This document shows, piece by piece, positions 47,701 to 58,631 of a stretch of 64,000 nucleotides of DNA. Position 1 is the stretch's first letter. Each line of letters begins with the position of its first letter. The translations under genes and the position numbers were made by a program. The notes under the pieces are model-generated. The model was not told the DNA's origin. It saw nothing but the letters and a program-made list of their open reading frames with translations, and did not search any database. Source of the DNA: Smallanthus sonchifolius (taxonomy: Eukaryota > Streptophyta > Magnoliopsida > Asterales > Asteraceae); NCBI GenBank assembly GCA_023525975.1, contig CM042020.1, positions 15,773,001-15,837,000 on the forward strand, read 5' to 3'.

Positions 47701-48669
47701 GGCTAAGAGGATCTTATCTTTGAGACTGGTTTGGACCAACATTCCTATGACTCGCACATGGGTGGGTTTGATTCGGTCCTTGCGACTAAGGGCGTCAGCC
47801 ACCACATTAGCTTTCCCTAGGTGGTAACGAATTTCGCAATCGTAGTCACTAAGTAATTCAACCCAACGTTGCTGCCTCATGTTGAGTTCTTTCTGGTTCA
47901 GAATATGTTGAAGGCTCTTGTGATCGGTGAAAACCACACATTTAGTGCCGTTGAGATAATGTCTCCAGATTTTCAAAGCAAAGACCACCGCACCCAACTC
48001 AAGGTCATGAGTGGTGTAGTTCTTTTCGTGAACCTTGAGCTGTCTGGATGCATAGGCTATGACCTTATCCCGTTGCATCAATACGCAACCAAGACCTTGG
48101 TTTGAGGCATCACAATATACAACGAAATCATCATTATCGTCGGGAAGACTTATAATATGGGAGTTGCATAATTTCTGCTTAAGAGTTTGGAACGCATCTT
48201 CTTGCTTTTGTTCCCAGACAAATGGCTTATTTTTTTGAGTTAATGTAGTGAGAGGCAGGGCGATCTTTGAAAAGTTCAAGATGAATCTTCGATAATAACC
48301 CGCCAAACCCAGAAACAAACGGATCTCAGAGGGTGTAGATGGTGTACTCCAATTCTTGATAGCAGTGAATTTGGAGGGATCGACGTGTATACCATGGTCG
48401 TTGATCACGTGACCCAAGAAATGAACTTCTCTAGGCCAGAATTCACACTTGGAGAATTTAGCATAAAGTTGTTCCTTCTTCAAGAGTTCCAAAATCAGCT
48501 TAAGGTGGGTTGTATGATCTTCTTTGGTTCAGGAGTAGATCAAGATTCCATCAATGAAGACAATGACAAATTGATACAGATAGGGTTTGCAGACACGGTT
48601 CATGAGGTCCATGAACACCGCGGGCGCATTGGTTAACCCAAAAGGCATAACCATGAACTCGTAGTGTCA
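47698..48669 (-). pseudogene. Element G RT and RNase H (truncated, broken)
   Basis: It starts at the inversion junction inside the HYEFMVMPFG block. The catalytic motif reads FIDGILIYS where FIDD is expected, followed by a stop at 48533. The rest is open (264 residues): FSKCEFWPREVHFLGHVI, FLGLAGYYRRFI, then RNase H with YCDASNQGLGCVLMQ, YASRQLKVHEKNY, FTDHKSLQHILNQKELNMRQ and HLGKANVVADALSRK. This is gypsy RT order. The mutated aspartate and the lost front make it inactive. Confidence 0.94.
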
Positions 48670-48672
48670 GTA

Positions 48673-50834
48673 CGCGAATAACGTAACTTTAACTTAAATG
48701 TTTTTAGTTAAACATACTCTTTTCGTTATGACAATCAACTTTCATGTTGAAAACATTTGCCAATTTCGCTTAGAAATGCTTAAAATCCTAATTTTCGAAT
48801 GCGCGCACTCAACCGAGCCAAGCTTGGACCCAACCCACCTACTCTTGGACCTAGACCAAGTAATAAATCACAAAAATCCAACCCTATATCCGCTGAATTT
48901 TGCAGATTTGAGCCCCCCTAAAACTCTAAAGTATTTTCCAAGACATTCCATTTTTACACTCTTTCACCCATTAGTATAAATAGGAGGCTTAGGATCTTGT
49001 TTTCTTTGCTAATTTTCTCTCAAACACTCCCAAACTTTCATAAGTTGCAAAATTCCTTCCCTTCCCTTTGAATTTTTTGAAAATCCTTCGAGGATTCCAA
49101 GAGTTGAAGATCAAACAAGTAAGTAACCCTCTGAAGTTTAATACCGTCTTTTTATTTCATTCTTTCTTCATCCACTCAATATTTTTCTATTTTCTATCCA
49201 TGATCACTTGATCATATGAAACCTCATCCCTAAAAACCCTGTAATAATCTTAATCAAACTAATAAATCAAGCTAACATAACCAACTAACAAACAAAGGAT
49301 CTCGTTTGCAATGGCGGCTATGACGTCGCATTCTGTGAATCCTTAAGACAACTGTTACAAAAGTGGCTCTGCTGATACTTAAGTATATTCTTGATAACTT
49401 AAAACATGTTTATAATTATTTATTATCACTTATATAAACTCACACGCTAATTTAAACATAGAATCTGCTTGCTCATGTCGGTTATGCCGATTGCATTCAG
49501 TGATTCTCCAAAACGCTTCTGTGAATATCATGGCTAGACCGGTGACACCGGATGTTTTGGCTAACCCAATATGATTATATTATGTATTATAATAACATAA
49601 TAATATTCATCTAATTGTTATTTGCGCGTTCGGTAATCTTAAAACCCTAAACGGACCACTTAAGTAATCCAAGACGTAGTTCGTCGAATTTCCTTTCCAA
49701 ACATAGTTGTCTCGTTTTCTAATTCAAAAGTATGGTTCCTTAGTAGCCAAAACGGGACATAAACCTTTTTCAGTACCTTCTGTCTTTTTGAACTGTTTTG
49801 GCTATGATCCGAGTCTCAAATGGAAAAACTTTCTAAACGAAACTTATTCATAACGACTTACAATTATTCCCTGTAAAATATCATAATTTTTGGACGTCGT
49901 TTGATATTTTTAACAAGCCCGTTTCTGTTCAGCTACTTTGCTGTCCAAATCTGAAAATTGACTAGAACACTATTTTTACAACTAATTCTTAACCTTATAA
50001 CCCGAACCGCCTATATAACACTCGTAACCATCGAACCTACCCTAAAAATAGTTTATTTATTTGTTTAGGGTCTAGTCCGTGATTCACCTCGTCTATTCGT
50101 TCAAGTCTCTTATCTCGTCTAGCTTTCAAGGTGAGACTTCATAGCCCCACTTATTCAAATTGTTTTGGGGGAAACATGTACGCGTTGGCACGCATTAAAA
50201 CACATTTTCAAACAATTCTAAAACAAGCGAATCATATATGTATGTGAGTAAATGAACACAACATGATAAACGCTAAACTTGCAAATCCTTAACTTGAAAC
50301 TTTCAAGCCAACGGTAGTACAGATATGGGCCATATGATGAAAACCGCATATACTTTATGGACAACTTTTGGTTGGACATCTTATTCTTTATTAGTGCAAC
50401 TTGCGAGTTGTACCACTTATTCGTTATTCATCATTTTAGGTTGGATTTGCTAATCATGTGTTTGTTTTATTACGTGCTATATGATGATCTTGGAATATGG
50501 ATTGTTACCTTTGCCAAACTTATACTTTTATTAAACCTGTGATTTCTCACCAACTATTTTTAGTTGACACTTGTTTTTCGTACATGTTTCAGGTGATTAA
50601 GCTCGTGATAGTTCAAGTCAAGAACACATAGGATTTGCCTAGATATCTATTGAAGAAATTCTATTTTAAGTGTTTTGTCTTTTGAACATGTTATTTGTTT
50701 TCTTTGAATTCTAAGACTTATGAAATTGGGTTTTTTTATATTATGAAACTTTAATAGTAAATGTCTTTATTCCATTGTGTTCTTTTATCAATTAAGTCAC
50801 ACCCGTGGTTAAGATGCATGGTTGAGGTGTGACA
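48673..50834 (+). repeat. Remainder of the 3' LTR of G
   Basis: It continues the LTR from where the inverted piece stops and ends GGTGTGACA. It has a TATAAATAG promoter motif near 48976 followed by a pyrimidine-rich leader. No coding content; short frames here are chance. Confidence 0.85.
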
Positions 50835-50839
50835 TTAGG

Positions 50840-51114
50840 TCAGGGTGATATGGGTCGGGTGCTAGGTAGGGGTCTCTCATAAGGGATGGTAACTGGTTGT
50901 GTAGATGGGGTGCCTGATACGGGTTTCTTGATGGAGGTGATCCAGATGCTCGAAGTCTCGGTCCAGTGTTCCTGATCCAATCTGCCCTTATGTCAAACAT
51001 TGATCTAGCAGCTGGGGGTGTTGGTGACCGATAGTCTATTGATCCAATGTTTTCTTCCTGTTCAGACTCTGCTCTGGGATAGTATACCGGGGAGGGATGA
51101 GAGTAGGAGTCCAT
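50840..51114 (-). pseudogene. First part of the gag-position frame of F
   Basis: It begins MDSYSHPSPVYYPRAESEQE, about 830 bases after the primer site, as the first frame of the element. It is rich in Pro, Ser and Arg and looks disordered (YRSPTPPAARSMFDIRADW). G is inserted after codon 92 (PDL), and the frame continues without shift at 45327. No domain is recognised. The start at 51114 is chosen as the first Met after the leader. Confidence 0.6.
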
Positions 51115-51940
51115 GTCTCGCCGAAAAAGGGAAAAGATTGTAAGTGGTATAAAAAAATAATTACTAAGCGTTAAATATAGGAGTTTTCATGAATTCAGAG
51201 TTCGACTAGTTACAACACAGAGTCTTCACAATAGTATTTTAGAAGTAACACTTGACCTATAAGTAGTGTATCCATGAAGAGAATTCCTAGGAAAGAGGGG
51301 TGGGTCACAAGGGACACACTTAAGTACCTGGTCCTTCCTTAGCCAGAATCTCTCATAGGTCTACACACACTCTTCCAGCCATCATGTACTAATAACACTA
51401 TCGTTTGGGCTCATGGTCATGATGAGAATCATTATGGACTGGGATTTAAGGCCCAAAGGTGAGGTTTATTTACTCCAGCAGGCTTCCTCTTCTTGGAGGG
51501 TAAGTGGGCTCCTTAGTTTCTTATTAATGGGCATTATGCCTAATGGTTTAAGTTTTGATTACAAAAGATGATGGTGACATAGTGTGTAAGGATGAGGGTG
51601 TATTAAGACTTAGGTATGAATAAGTGTGTGGTAAGACTTAGGATAGCATTTAATGGGAGCAACTAGGTAGCATGTAATCAAACAGTGTGGTAAAGAAGGT
51701 ATTACATAGATAGTAGTATTTATAAGCATGTGAGTTATCAAGTAGTGTAGCACATAAACTATCATGTATTGTATGATGCGATGTAGTACTTAGAATAACA
51801 TGTAAGATAATCACACAACATAATAAACATGTAACACCTAGCAATGTGGCAAACATCATATAACATAAAGCATGGCATAAGATGGGTGTCCTAAGGTTAT
51901 AGTCTAGGTCATGGGTGTCTAATAACCTAGTTCCCTATAA
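51115..51940 (-). other. Leader of element F
   Basis: Untranslated stretch between primer site and first frame. No repeat or frame of note. Confidence 0.6.
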
Positions 51941-51958
51941 CCATGGCTCTGATACCAA
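51941..51958 (-). promoter_or_regulatory. Primer-binding site of F (tRNA-Met type)
   Basis: The minus strand reads TTGGTATCAGAGCCATGG, a full match to the usual initiator tRNA-Met site, two bases from the 5' LTR. Confidence 0.92.
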
Positions 51959-53103
51959 TCTGTCACACCCCAACCGACGGCGGAATACGTCGGGGCGGGA
52001 CATGTAGATTGTTCATAAGCTCATGGTTTACTAAAGTTGAAATAATTAAACAACCAATTTCATTTCATAATTCAAGACATCAAATCCAACAATACAATAA
52101 TAGAAATTACATAAACAAACTCGTTTAAATTTAAAATACTACGTGCTCAAACTTAAGTGAAAGCAACCTGATCAAACTCATTTATTCGTACCTGAAACAT
52201 GATAAAAACGAGGTCAACTAAAAAGTTGGTGAGCATACATAGGTTTTGACACCACAAATAGAGTTCAAATGTTTTATACAATTCATATGATACATGATTT
52301 AGAAAGAATTTATGGGGAATCTATAGTTAAGCTAGTGCACAATCAAACCTTGTGACTGAAGGGCATAACACTCAATGTTATCCTAATGTAGGGCATAACA
52401 TCCATGGTTACCCTGAATGTAGGGCATAACAACAAATATTATCCTGATGTAATGTCGGTAACAATCACCCTACCTGGGTGGGTTTGTCAGACACGATAGA
52501 TCTATCAATGTTACCGTTGGCTTATGAAGAGTTAATGATTGTACTAGTGTCATGTATATCTAGCCTTAACTAATAGCATTCAAACATAAAGCACAAATAA
52601 ACAAGTATGATCATATTATAGAATTGTACGTGTGTAATTGCAAATAGTGTTTATTGAGTAATCATGTTTCACCCCAAAAGTGTGCAAAAAGGATAAGGGA
52701 CTATGTAAACTCACTTGTATTAATGGTGTAGATAGCACAAGAAATAGGTAGCAAAAGTGATTCTTGCAAATCATCAAATTAACCTAGAGTGAAATGTATG
52801 AACTTGAATCAAAACATACACATGGTCTAAAGTAATATCTAGGGTTTAACGGGATTGAGTGTAGGGACTTGTACAAAGGTGTTTGTGTCATCTCAAGTAA
52901 TGAATGTATGAATTGGTATTTGTTTGAATAAAAATTTGATATAAAAAATGTAAATTCAAAGTATATATGAATTTGATAGAAATACCCATTGACTTAAGGT
53001 TTAAACTAATATAGTTAAATAATAAATGAATTCTTTTTATTTATTTATTTATTTATATATAAATGTGTCATTCAAAAGGGGGTGTGAAATATATATATTA
53101 GTA

Positions 53104-54349
53104 GAGTAAATTACAGATATTGTCCTTTATGTTTATACCATTTTTCAGATTGCGTCCTTTAGCAAAAAAATTATCATGTATCATCCTTTATTTTTAAAAC
53201 CCTTGCACCCCATGTCTTTTACCCCAAACGACGTTAACTTTTATAGTTAAAACCCCTCACGTGAGGGAAAAAGAGTCTTTAACCCTAGATATTCATCTAC
53301 GCTATCTAACCATCATCACCACCAGATCTTCATCATCTCCTACCCCCACCTCCTCCACCTCATCTCCTCCACCTCATCTCAGACACCATCATCTCCACTC
53401 TCTACGACCTCATCTGCAAGTCCCCTACACTACCCTACCCATCGCCACCGTCATCTCCACATCCTCACCAATGTCATCTCCACCTCCTCACCACTGTCAT
53501 CTCCACCTCCTCGACCTGTTTGGGCAAAAATGGGTGGTTCGGAAGGGGAGAACATGAATCCAGTGGCAGTGGGTTTGTTGATCTAGGCTATGCTCAAAAT
53601 TTGTGATTGAAGTGGGTTTGTTGTTGTTCTTGTTACGGCGATGGCAGTGGTTTTCCATGCCGGCGGTGGCAACTTCATCTGAATTTTCAACTCCCATTGT
53701 CAATTTCTTCGTCGATCATTTTTGGATGTTTCTGAAATCGATTGCTTTTCCATAAATCTTCAACTCTCAGTGTCAATTAGCTATAAAGGTATGTTTATGG
53801 CTAATTTGCTTCTCCATAAATCTTCCATACTTGTACTAATATTTTCTAGAATTTGTGGATCTAGAAATTCAGATTAAGATGGCTATTTTGCTTCATGATG
53901 TTTCTAAAATCGATTTCCCCTATTAATTCATCAACGAAACCCTAGCAGATACTCTATAATCGATTTGTGTATAATGATGTATGAAATCAATAGGTTGGAA
54001 TGGCCGGTTTTGAGACATGGTTGTGGTGATGTTGACGGGCGGTGATGGTGGTTTTAACTGGCGGAAATGGTTGAGAGGGGGGAGTAGAGAGAGAAGAGAG
54101 TGGAGGTAGAGGGAGAAGGATATCATTAACTTAATTACACAAATAGTCCATTAAAAGATGGAAAGACCATTTTTCCCTCACGTGAGTGGCACCTGACTTG
54201 AGTTAACTGAAAAAATTAACGCCTGTTAGGCCAAATGACATAACCTGCAAAAAAATTAAACATAAAGGATGATACCTGATAATTTTTTTGCTAAAGTACG
54301 CAATCTGAAAAAGGGTATAAATAAAAAGGATAATATCTGTAATTTACTC
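53104..54349. mobile_element. Non-autonomous Mutator-like element (MULE), 1246 bp
   Basis: It begins GAGTAAATTACAGATATT and ends with the reverse of almost the same sequence. The inverted repeats are about 170-180 bp long with some mismatches. It is flanked by perfect 9-bp target duplications ATATTAGTA (53095-53103 and 54350-54358), the Mutator signature. No MuDR transposase is present. The interior (53280-54170) has CT-rich and GGTGGT-rich parts with short frames on both strands. It could hold a captured host fragment, but I recognise none. Confidence 0.93.
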
Positions 54350-54824
54350 ATATTAGTATATATTTAAGAAATTATACTAAATATAATTTAAACTCTAAGT
54401 GTTTTATTAAAGTACAAAGGCAACTAAAATAAATAATCAATTCTTTGTTTTTAATTATTTATTATTAATAAAGTATGCCCTTTAAAAAAAAGAGAAGTGT
54501 AAATATATATAAATATATATTTAGGAAATATTTTATTTGCTTGAATAGTGTTTAAATCCTAAAGTATATAATTAATACAAATGATTTAAAAATTTAATTA
54601 TGAAAAGGATTGTGTATTTTTATAAAACCTTAATATAATTTTTATAAAAATAGGTAGTATAAGAGTTTTAATTAAAACTAATGATTTCAATTTACATAAT
54701 TTATTTATATTTTAAATGTGGTTTTGAAATCATTTAAATTGTGAAAATAATATTTCTAGTTCAAAAATCTGATTATTTTTGCATAATAGTTCCAAGTGGT
54801 ATTAGGTTTTATAAAATGTTTGGG

Positions 54825-54892
54825 GCTTGCCCGGATCGAACCCGGGTCTACCCGGTGAAAGAATCGAACTCCAACCACTTGACCAGGGCACA
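54825..54892 (-). other. tRNA-like module 1 in the 5' LTR of F
   Basis: The minus strand has an A-box-like TGGTCAAGTGGTTGG and a T arm CCCGG-GTTCGAT-CCGGG with a perfect B box. The 5' and anticodon stems do not pair, so it is a tRNA-derived remnant and not a tRNA gene. Confidence 0.62.
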
Positions 54893-54970
54893 ATCCCTGA
54901 TACAGAACCATACTGCAATTATCATAACATGGTGTTGGAGTGAAGTCAGGCTTGGGTTCAAGGCTCGCGT

Positions 54971-55055
54971 AAAAAGAGCCGGACATGTGGGTTTCGAACC
55001 CACGCCACTTGGTCCGATGGGACAATGACCTAACCAGTCGGACCAAGTGGTTTCG
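54971..55055 (-). other. tRNA-like module 2 with hairpin and T5 run in the 5' LTR of F
   Basis: A 12-bp perfect inverted repeat (55006-55049), a T-arm-like GTGGGTTCGAAACCCAC and TTTTT at 54975-54971 on the minus strand. The + strand frame through here (54741-55028) is an artefact of the T-arm sequence. Confidence 0.62.
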
Positions 55056-56076
55056 CTGGTTATGTAAGGATCCCAAATAATTAAATACGATAAACGATCA
55101 ACATCCCCAAATTCAAAACCGTATGAACAGGTTAAGAACCCTAAATCAAATCAAGTCCGGGGGGTTTTGTTAACAGAAATTGATAAGGGGCTATTGACAG
55201 GGACTCAATTACGAATCAAACGAGCTAAGTGTTACCTGGTATGGTGGAGTAACGAGGGCTGTCGGCTATGAAGTCAGATCAAAGTTCTTGAGGCCTGATC
55301 GAAGTCGAGAGATGAAATGCGGATCAAATGGGTGTGCAGAGAGTTTCTATTAGGTTGTGCGAAGGTGTGTGATTTTTTTAGGTGGATTAATTCTACCTTA
55401 ATCGTTCGATTCGATTCAGTCTTGCTCATGACAACTGTCGGCCATGATTCACGCATAAATTCGACGAGGAGGATGAATTGGGTCGTGTATATGGTCTGAA
55501 TACATCCGAGGATTGATTGGGCATGATTTGCGGGCTTTAACGCGTTCAAATTTTTTTATTGAGGATCAAATCAAACACGGTTTGACTCTGGAAAGTCAAT
55601 TCTGTTAGAATTGATTTGAATTTCAAAATTTGTCGCGCAAAGATCGAATTGAGGTGTCAATTGGGTTTGAAAACAGTCGATAAATGTTCTAGTATACAAG
55701 GCAAGTCTGTATAGATCGATTTGGGTGAAGGATTGTATCAATTTGGTTTTGTTTGACTTTTAAAAATCAAACGGGGTTAAAGTTTTTGAGTGGGGTCAAA
55801 ATTGAGGGAATAAGGTTCAAAATTGAGATCAAAGGATTCAAATTAGGGGTTCAAAATTGGGAGTCCAAAAGTTTAGGGGGGGGGGGGTTTCAAATGCAAC
55901 TAGGTTTATTTATTTTTATTCTTTTGTAATTATATATAGTTAATTATAATTTAAAATGATGTATTTAAAAAAAAGTTGTATATATTTGCCTAAAGCTAAG
56001 CCAATATTATTATGTGGTGTAAATTAATAGATTCAAAAAAATATTTTTGCGTACATATATTTATAGATATTTATAC

Positions 56077-56136
<60 letters not shown>

Positions 56137-56192
56137 AGTGAAAATTATATGATTAAAGTCTATAGTTGTCCTTTAAAATAATTAATTTAATA

Positions 56193-56226
<34 letters not shown>

Positions 56227-56483
56227 CATGTTTCATCTTAATGTATAAGGTTATTTTAGCAAAAAGGTTTACCCCTATACATGTGTATATATATTAACAT
56301 ACTTACATGTGTTTTAGAGAAATAATATGTGATGCAAGGTTCGAAAAGAATTGAATTGATGTATATGTAAGTGATGTGACATGATGAGTTTGAACAGGTA
56401 CGGGACTCCAAGTGGTTATTATTGTACCCACTAAAATGAATAAGGACAAAGTATAGCCTGAGAATCAAGGATGTTACACGGAT

Positions 56484-56934
56484 GAAGACCGAAACCTGGA
56501 AGTCAACGACTACTCTGGATAGAAGACAAAAGAGTACAAGTCAAGTACTTCGGATTAGTCAAGTACTCTGGATGATCAAAATGATCATCTAGATAAGACT
56601 TTGATCAATCGGACTAGTTTCTGTTTCTTCCACAAAGAACTGCTCCGGAGGACAACTGGCTACTAAGAGAAGTTAGTTAGTTAGTTATGCCACGCGCCAT
56701 CCATATAACTTAATGTATAGGGTTTCTTGTATTCATCTATAAACAACGATGTTAGTTCTGCTATTTTGTAACTGTCTTTCCATACTTTGTACGAACTGAT
56801 TTATATCAATACAAGAAACATTTTATCTACTTCGCTGTTCTTAATTGTGATTGATTGTTGTTATTATTGAATTGATTGAATCTGCCTTTCAATCCAATCA
56901 TAGAATCACGATCTTCATGATTTTCGATCCTACA
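56484..56934 (+). repeat. Right piece of the 5' LTR of copia element N
   Basis: It continues 34688-34849 after removal of F. It has a TATA-like ATCTATAAACAA near 56735 and ends CCTACA at 56934, directly before a primer-site-like sequence. Confidence 0.72.
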
Positions 56935-56950
56935 AGTGGTATTAGAGATT
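56935..56950 (+). promoter_or_regulatory. Degraded tRNA-Met primer site of N
   Basis: AGTGGTATTAGAGATT differs from TGGTATCAGAGC at two core positions. It lies exactly at the LTR end. Confidence 0.7.
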
Positions 56951-57062
56951 TCGATGCTCAAATTCGTGAAATTAGAGAGATATTTCGAGAATTCGTATTT
57001 GACTCTATGAATTTTCAGTTCATACGTAGAAAATTGATCAAATTGAGAAGAATTCAACCATA

Positions 57063-58260
57063 ATGGCTTCTGTTATTCAAACTATTGATGCTGACATAAG
57101 AACCACCAACAAACCTCCTAGGTTGCAATCGGCTGTTGAGTATAGAAATTGGAAACAAAGGATGGAGAAATTCAATAATATTATGGATTACAATCTATGG
57201 AAGTTAGTCACCGATGGTATTTATTCACAACAAGTTGTGGTTGCTAAGGATGGATCAAGCCTTCCAAAAGATATTTCTAAGTATACTAAGGCAGAGTTGA
57301 AACTGAAGGATAAGGATATGAAAGCCTTAGGGTTTACTCACTATGGCTCTTCCTAGTGAGATCTTTCAAAATTTAAATACTCAAAAGTTTGCAAATTCTC
57401 TTTGCAATGCTTTGTTCAAAATGTATGAAGGTTCACCATAAATGAAGAAAAACATGAGAACCATATTGAAAAGACAGTTTGAGTTGTTTGGACATATTCC
57501 AAGTGAAGATTTAACTGTCCAATTCAATATATATGTGAAGCTTGTTCGTGAATTAAGATCTGTTGAGGTGGAGTTAGATAATCCTGAGGATGTCAGAAGG
57601 TTTATGACTTCTTTACCTCAAAAGTGACTCGTTTATACCATAACTTTTAAGAGGAATGATAACCTTAACACCTACACTTTAGAAGAATTATATGAGGCAT
57701 TGTAGAAATATGAATTTGAAGAGAATTAGCTTTAAGAAAATATCATTAAAAGTTTTGTGACTCAATCAAGAGGTGTGGCTCTTGTTTCACCTATAGTTGA
57801 ATGTGTTTCAGTTTCCCCACAATTTGTGCCATCTCAAGTTCAAACACTTCAAGTGGTTCAAAATGTTTGTTCAAGATGTGCTCATTGCTCATGTGATTCT
57901 CAAGCACAAGGTCCCTCCAAAGTTCAATCATAGAATGTTGCCCTGTATTCAACATTTATGTCAAGCTATGAATCTTTCTTGGCAGGGAAACTTACAAATA
58001 CAAATTTGATTGGGTATGATCTTGAACAAATTCTTCAGGTGACCTTGAAGAAATGAATATTCAATGGCAAATGGCCATGATATCCTTGACGACTAAAAGG
58101 TTCTTTTAAAAGACCGGAAAGGAGAATTTTAAGGTGCATCTACATAGTAAAGTTGGATTGGATAAAAGAAAATTGAAGTGCTACAACTACAACATGACTA
58201 GTCACTTTGCAAGAAAGTGACATGCTCCCAAAATGTCTTCTCAATTCAATCCAGGGTATC
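57063..58260 (+). pseudogene. Gag of copia element N (broken)
   Basis: It starts MASVIQTIDADIRTTNKPPR, then WKQRMEKFNNIMDYNLWKL, a capsid block (ALPSEIFQNLNTQKFANSLC with a frame change near 57340), LKRQFELFGHIPSEDL, FNIYVKLVRELR and FMTSLPQK followed by a stop. Later frames include YTLEELYEAL and a degraded zinc knuckle (CYNYNMTSHFARK, near 58180-58220). The order is that of copia gag. At least eight stops or shifts are present. The element breaks off near 58260, without pol. Confidence 0.85.
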
Positions 58261-58261
58261 A

Positions 58262-58568
58262 AAAGCCTTCAAAACGAATTAGTCAAATAATTTGTTTGTT
58301 ATATATACGATCTAATCCCGAGCGACCCCCATAAATTTTGTTACCGACCCCATGGATTTTTTTTACAAAACGACACAAAAAATATTAACTTAAAACTTTA
58401 AAATTTTACAGATATAATCTTATTAACTATTATAAACTATATAAAATATTATAAATTGATTAATTAATTGGACATACCTATTAATCCTTATAAACAATTA
58501 AGTTCACTAGGTCACTAACCATTTAATCAAATAACTTTTTACCCTAAGCCAATATATATATATATATA
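58262..58568. other. Unassigned AT-rich stretch ending in (TA)n
   Basis: No frame or transposon end recognised. A TA run lies at 58551-58568. Confidence 0.5.
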
Positions 58569-58631
58569 TAGGGGATGGATCATTTGAGAACTCGCTAAAA
58601 ACAATAAAAAATCATCCATTGGTTTAAAATA
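58569..58631. mobile_element. Left end of a small transposon related to 42008-42403
   Basis: GGGGATGGATCATTTGAGAAC directly follows a TA run, as does the element at 42008. It is cut off after about 60 bp by LTR M. Confidence 0.55.

Larger units (their letters stand above)
45333..50834 (+). mobile_element. Chromovirus G, outer ends +, pol inverted
   Basis: It starts TGTGACACTT and ends GGTGTGACA with TTAGG target duplications (45328-45332 and 50835-50839), nested in F. The ends and the TATAAATAG site near 48976 show + orientation, yet the pol and its polypurine tract and LTR start (46264 downward) read on the minus strand. Segment 45715-48699 is therefore inverted. The 5' LTR is reduced to about 385 bp, and gag, protease and the front of RT are lost. 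Confidence 0.88.
34850..56478 (-). mobile_element. Large chromovirus-like LTR element F
   Basis: LTRs at 34850-42720 and 51961-56478 start TGTCAYACCCC and end GATGTTACA on the + strand. The target duplication is CAGAT / CGGAT (34845-34849 and 56479-56483), one mismatch. A perfect tRNA-Met primer site next to the right LTR shows minus-strand orientation. After subtracting later insertions the two LTRs are about equal (3.2-3.3 kb). The interior apart from G is about 3.7 kb. It has a gag-position frame and a remnant of the Tekay pol end but no RT or integrase of its own, so F looks non-autonomous. Confidence 0.9.
51961..56478 (-). repeat. 5' LTR of F, interrupted by a Mutator-like element
   Basis: It pairs with 34850-42720. 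On the minus strand it runs from TGTAACATCC at 56478 to GGTGTGACA at 51961. A MULE sits at 53104-54349. A 62-bp stretch not seen in the other LTR lies between two TA runs (56134-56197). Confidence 0.92.

Noticed and set aside
47377..47706. + strand frames over the G pol (also 47869-48105, 48385-48636)
   Set aside because: Shadows of the gypsy pol on the minus strand.
53261..53557. Ser/Pro/His-rich frame inside the MULE
   Set aside because: CT-rich low-complexity sequence, no recognisable domain and no clear parent gene.
54741..55028. A + frame ending in VGFEPTPLGPMG, looking like a small protein
   Set aside because: The residues come from translating the tRNA-like T arm in the LTR; the other strand is the transcribed one.
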